Assembly (NCBI GenBank): GCA_002694585.1
Contig: NZMM01000001.1
Span: forward strand, 7,341 to 15,531
From: Methanobacteriota archaeon
GTDB lineage: Archaea; Thermoplasmatota; Poseidoniia; Poseidoniales; Poseidoniaceae
DNA: 8,191 bases
Reading direction: 5' to 3'
The position numbers and the translations under genes were made by a program. Position 1 is the stretch's first letter. Every line of letters begins with the position of its first letter. Below are positions 7,187 through 8,191 of the stretch, one piece after another. The notes beneath the pieces are model-generated. The model ran no database searches. It was not told the origin of the DNA and worked only from the letters and a program-made list of their open reading frames with translations.

Positions 7187-7193
7187 CCCCTCC
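7187..7193 (-). promoter_or_regulatory. Shine-Dalgarno that fixes the AbrB-PhoU start
   Basis: On the minus strand GGAGGGG ends 6 nt before the ATG at 7180. It decides this start over the longer open frame reaching 7468, whose extra 96 residues lie antisense to pstS and the promoter. Confidence 0.8.
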
Positions 7194-7233
7194 AACTGAT
7201 CGGTCCATATGGTACGGGTGTAGATAGGCAATC

Positions 7234-7241
7234 TATGTATT
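7234..7241 (-). promoter_or_regulatory. Candidate TATA box for the AbrB-PhoU/pstCAB/phoU operon
   Basis: The minus strand reads AATACATA, an acceptable archaeal TATA-like octamer. Initiation about 25 bp downstream would fall near 7211 and leave a leader of about 30 nt that carries the GGAGGGG ribosome site. It overlaps the repeat cluster, so a protein bound there would block it. Other AT octamers nearby could serve instead. Confidence 0.3.
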
Positions 7242-7259
7242 CTATTGTTATCTATGTAG

Positions 7260-7266
7260 TTATATG
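7260..7266 (+). promoter_or_regulatory. Candidate TATA box for pstS
   Basis: TTATATG is the best TATA-like match on the plus strand. Initiation about 25 bp downstream would fall near 7288-7292 and give a leader of nearly 50 nt containing the pstS ribosome site. It lies within the phased repeats. Confidence 0.4.
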
Positions 7267-7323
7267 TAGAAACAAATAGACTGTAGAGGCCAAACCCATG
7301 CCCAAGAGGTGGCTGCCCACCAC

Positions 7324-7329
7324 AAGGAG
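7324..7329 (+). promoter_or_regulatory. Shine-Dalgarno of pstS
   Basis: AAGGAG lies 8 nt before the ATG at 7338. It supports that start over the out-of-frame ATG at 7298, and the encoded protein then begins directly with a lipoprotein signal peptide. Confidence 0.75.
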
Positions 7330-7337
7330 CGAGAACC

Positions 7338-8191
7338 ATGAAACTCGGAACACATGCAAACACCTTGACCATCGTCCTCATGCTGCTGATCACTGGATTG
7401 GCCGGCTGCATTGGAGAAGGCGAAGCCGAAACCGAACAGCAAACGATTGCCATTGCTGGCAGCAGCACGGTCTTCCCCGTGGCCAGCGCCTGGGGCCAGG
7501 CCTACAGCGCGGCCAACGCAGACTACACGGTTACCGTGGCCGGCGGTGGATCGGGTGCAGGCGCCTCCAAGGTGTGCAGCACCGATGCCGATGCCGTCAA
7601 CATCGGCGACATGAGCCGGGACTGGAAAGAGTCCGAAGCCGCCGCGCAGGGTGAAGGCGTGTACGACTGCGCCAATTCTGACGTCAGCGTCACCCAACTT
7701 GTCGTGGCCATCGACGGCCTTTCCGTCGTCATGAAGAAGGGCGGAGCGGCGGACCAGTGCGTCACCGACATGGGCGGATTGTCCATGGCACAACTCCGCT
7801 GGGTCTTCAGCGACTGGAGCGAGAGCGACCTCGCCAACCACGAAAAGGGCGGGCTCGACATGAACTCGACCACGCCGAACAACGACGGCGACGGCGTCCG
7901 TGAGTGGGGCGACCTCCACAACTCCACGGCCTGCCCCGACCAGGAAATCAAGCTCTGGGGTGCAGACTCTGACTCTGGAACCTACGAGTACTTCGGTGAG
8001 CAGGTCTTCTGCAAGAAGTGCTTCGCTGACGCAGATCCAGTGGCGGAAAGCTTCGACTCCGCACGCGGTTACCAAAACTCCGCGGACGACAACCAAATCG
8101 TCAACGGTCTGACCGGTGACGAGTACGCCATCGGCTACTTTGGCTACGCCTACTACGAGGAAAACGCCAACGAGCTCTCCGTGGCCGCCAT
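7338..8191 (+). CDS. pstS: Phosphate-binding lipoprotein PstS (SphX/PstS-like), partial at right edge
   Basis: The window holds 284 complete residues and no stop. A signal peptide ends in the lipobox LAGC (21-24), so the mature protein should be lipid-anchored at Cys24 outside the membrane. Binding-protein motifs follow: IAGSSTVFPV (39-48, phosphate-contacting loop), GGGSGAG (69-75), DMSRDWKESE (91-100), AIDGLSVVM (124-132), DSDSGTYEYF (210-219, second phosphate loop) and a stretch from SADDNQIV (248-255) to IGYFGYAYYEEN (265-276). The last motifs match the SphX-like PstS group with dSGTfdyF and GYFGYAYY signatures. Between VFSDW and WGDL (about 159-190) there is an acidic insertion containing NNDGDGVREWGD (181-192), which resembles an EF-hand-type calcium loop. 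Six cysteines after the lipobox (80, 111, 141, 199, 225, 228) could form disulfides. It delivers phosphate to PstC-PstA and is transcribed divergently from them. By comparison with family length, only the C-terminal portion is missing. Confidence 0.95.
   Translation, partial: MKLGTHANTLTIVLMLLITGLAGCIGEGEAETEQQTIAIAGSSTVFPVASAWGQAYSAANADYTVTVAGGGSGAGASKVCSTDADAVNIGDMSRDWKESEAAAQGEGVYDCANSDVSVTQLVVAIDGLSVVMKKGGAADQCVTDMGGLSMAQLRWVFSDWSESDLANHEKGGLDMNSTTPNNDGDGVREWGDLHNSTACPDQEIKLWGADSDSGTYEYFGEQVFCKKCFADADPVAESFDSARGYQNSADDNQIVNGLTGDEYAIGYFGYAYYEENANELSVAA

Larger units (their letters stand above)
7219..7287. repeat. Helically phased short repeats, candidate operator cluster
   Basis: Several short repeats share this stretch. 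ATCTATGTA occurs at 7231-7239 and 7250-7258, 19 bp apart. TATGTA starts at 7234, 7253 and 7263. TCTAT starts at 7232, 7241 and 7251, followed by TATAT at 7261, giving 9-10 bp steps close to one DNA turn. TGTAGA starts at 7219, 7265 and 7282, with TGTAGT at 7255. TAGAT (7221-7225) and ATCTA (7231-7235) form an inverted repeat with a 5-bp spacer. Repeats on the same helix face are typical of cooperative binding sites. The binding protein is not shown by the sequence; the adjacent AbrB-PhoU is the obvious candidate. Confidence 0.6.
7181..7337. promoter_or_regulatory. Divergent pst promoter/operator region
   Basis: This is the 157-bp gap between the minus-strand regulator-pstCAB-phoU operon and the plus-strand pstS, so both promoters must lie here. 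The centre (7221-7280) is 75% A+T by direct count, in sharp contrast to the GC-rich genes around it. Candidate TATA boxes face each way inside this core, and each gene has its own Shine-Dalgarno. An 8-bp palindrome CCATATGG (7205-7212) lies between the AT core and the regulator gene. Shared phosphate-dependent control of both units is inferred from layout and repeats. Confidence 0.75.

Noticed and set aside
7181..7468. Upstream extension of the AbrB-PhoU frame to an ATG at 7468
   Set aside because: The extra 96 residues overlap pstS and the AT-rich promoter and have no homology; a good Shine-Dalgarno sits before the ATG at 7180, just ahead of the AbrB domain.
7298..7654. Plus-strand open frame beginning at an ATG upstream of pstS
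   Set aside because: It is out of frame with pstS and reads Arg/His-rich shadow sequence; pstS has its own Shine-Dalgarno at 7324-7329.
7260..8096. 278-residue open frame on the minus strand opposite pstS
   Set aside because: It is antisense to a clear PstS reading frame with many family motifs, has no recognisable domain, and exists because of the high GC content and codon pattern of pstS.

Overview
The window most resembles a marine euryarchaeote, probably Marine Group II (Candidatus Poseidoniales) or a close relative. This is inferred from gene content and no taxonomic marker was searched. In favour are a PhoU protein fused to an AbrB/SpoVT-type DNA-binding domain (known mainly from archaea), a lipoprotein-type PstS, AT-rich TATA-like elements upstream of genes, and dense, GC-rich, closely packed genes. 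Good Shine-Dalgarno sequences are also present, so a bacterial origin is not formally excluded.

Positions 1-449 (minus strand) hold the N-terminal 149 residues of an AIM24/TIGR00266-family protein that runs off the left edge. A 125-bp gap separates it from a divergent gene (575-1411, plus) for a dimethylarginine dimethylaminohydrolase (DDAH)-like amidinotransferase-fold enzyme. Next comes a complete tRNA-Leu(GAG) gene (1477-1563, plus) with a long variable arm and an encoded CCA end.

The rest, 1610-8191, is a phosphate-uptake locus. Five minus-strand genes are packed almost without gaps, in transcription order: AbrB-PhoU regulator (7180-6161), pstC (6151-4814), pstA (4814-3102), pstB (3105-2290) and a second, short phoU (2278-1610). 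Spacings are 9 nt, 1-nt overlap, 4-nt overlap and 11 nt, so they almost certainly form one operon. The substrate-binding lipoprotein gene pstS (7338 onward, plus, cut by the right edge) is transcribed divergently. PstS captures phosphate outside the membrane, PstC and PstA form the channel, PstB supplies ATP-driven power, and the two PhoU proteins are expected to regulate uptake or expression.

The 157-bp region between the divergent units (7181-7337) contains a strikingly AT-rich, roughly 10-bp-phased cluster of short repeats (7219-7287). It is the best candidate for the shared promoter/operator, perhaps bound by the AbrB-PhoU protein encoded beside it. The points most worth a second look are this operator-like cluster, the loss of metal-ligand residues in the short PhoU, the large extracytoplasmic domain in PstA, the N-terminal membrane extension of PstC, and a calcium-loop-like insertion in PstS. 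I see no insertion sequence, CRISPR array or integrated element. No gene-free stretch exceeds 300 bases.
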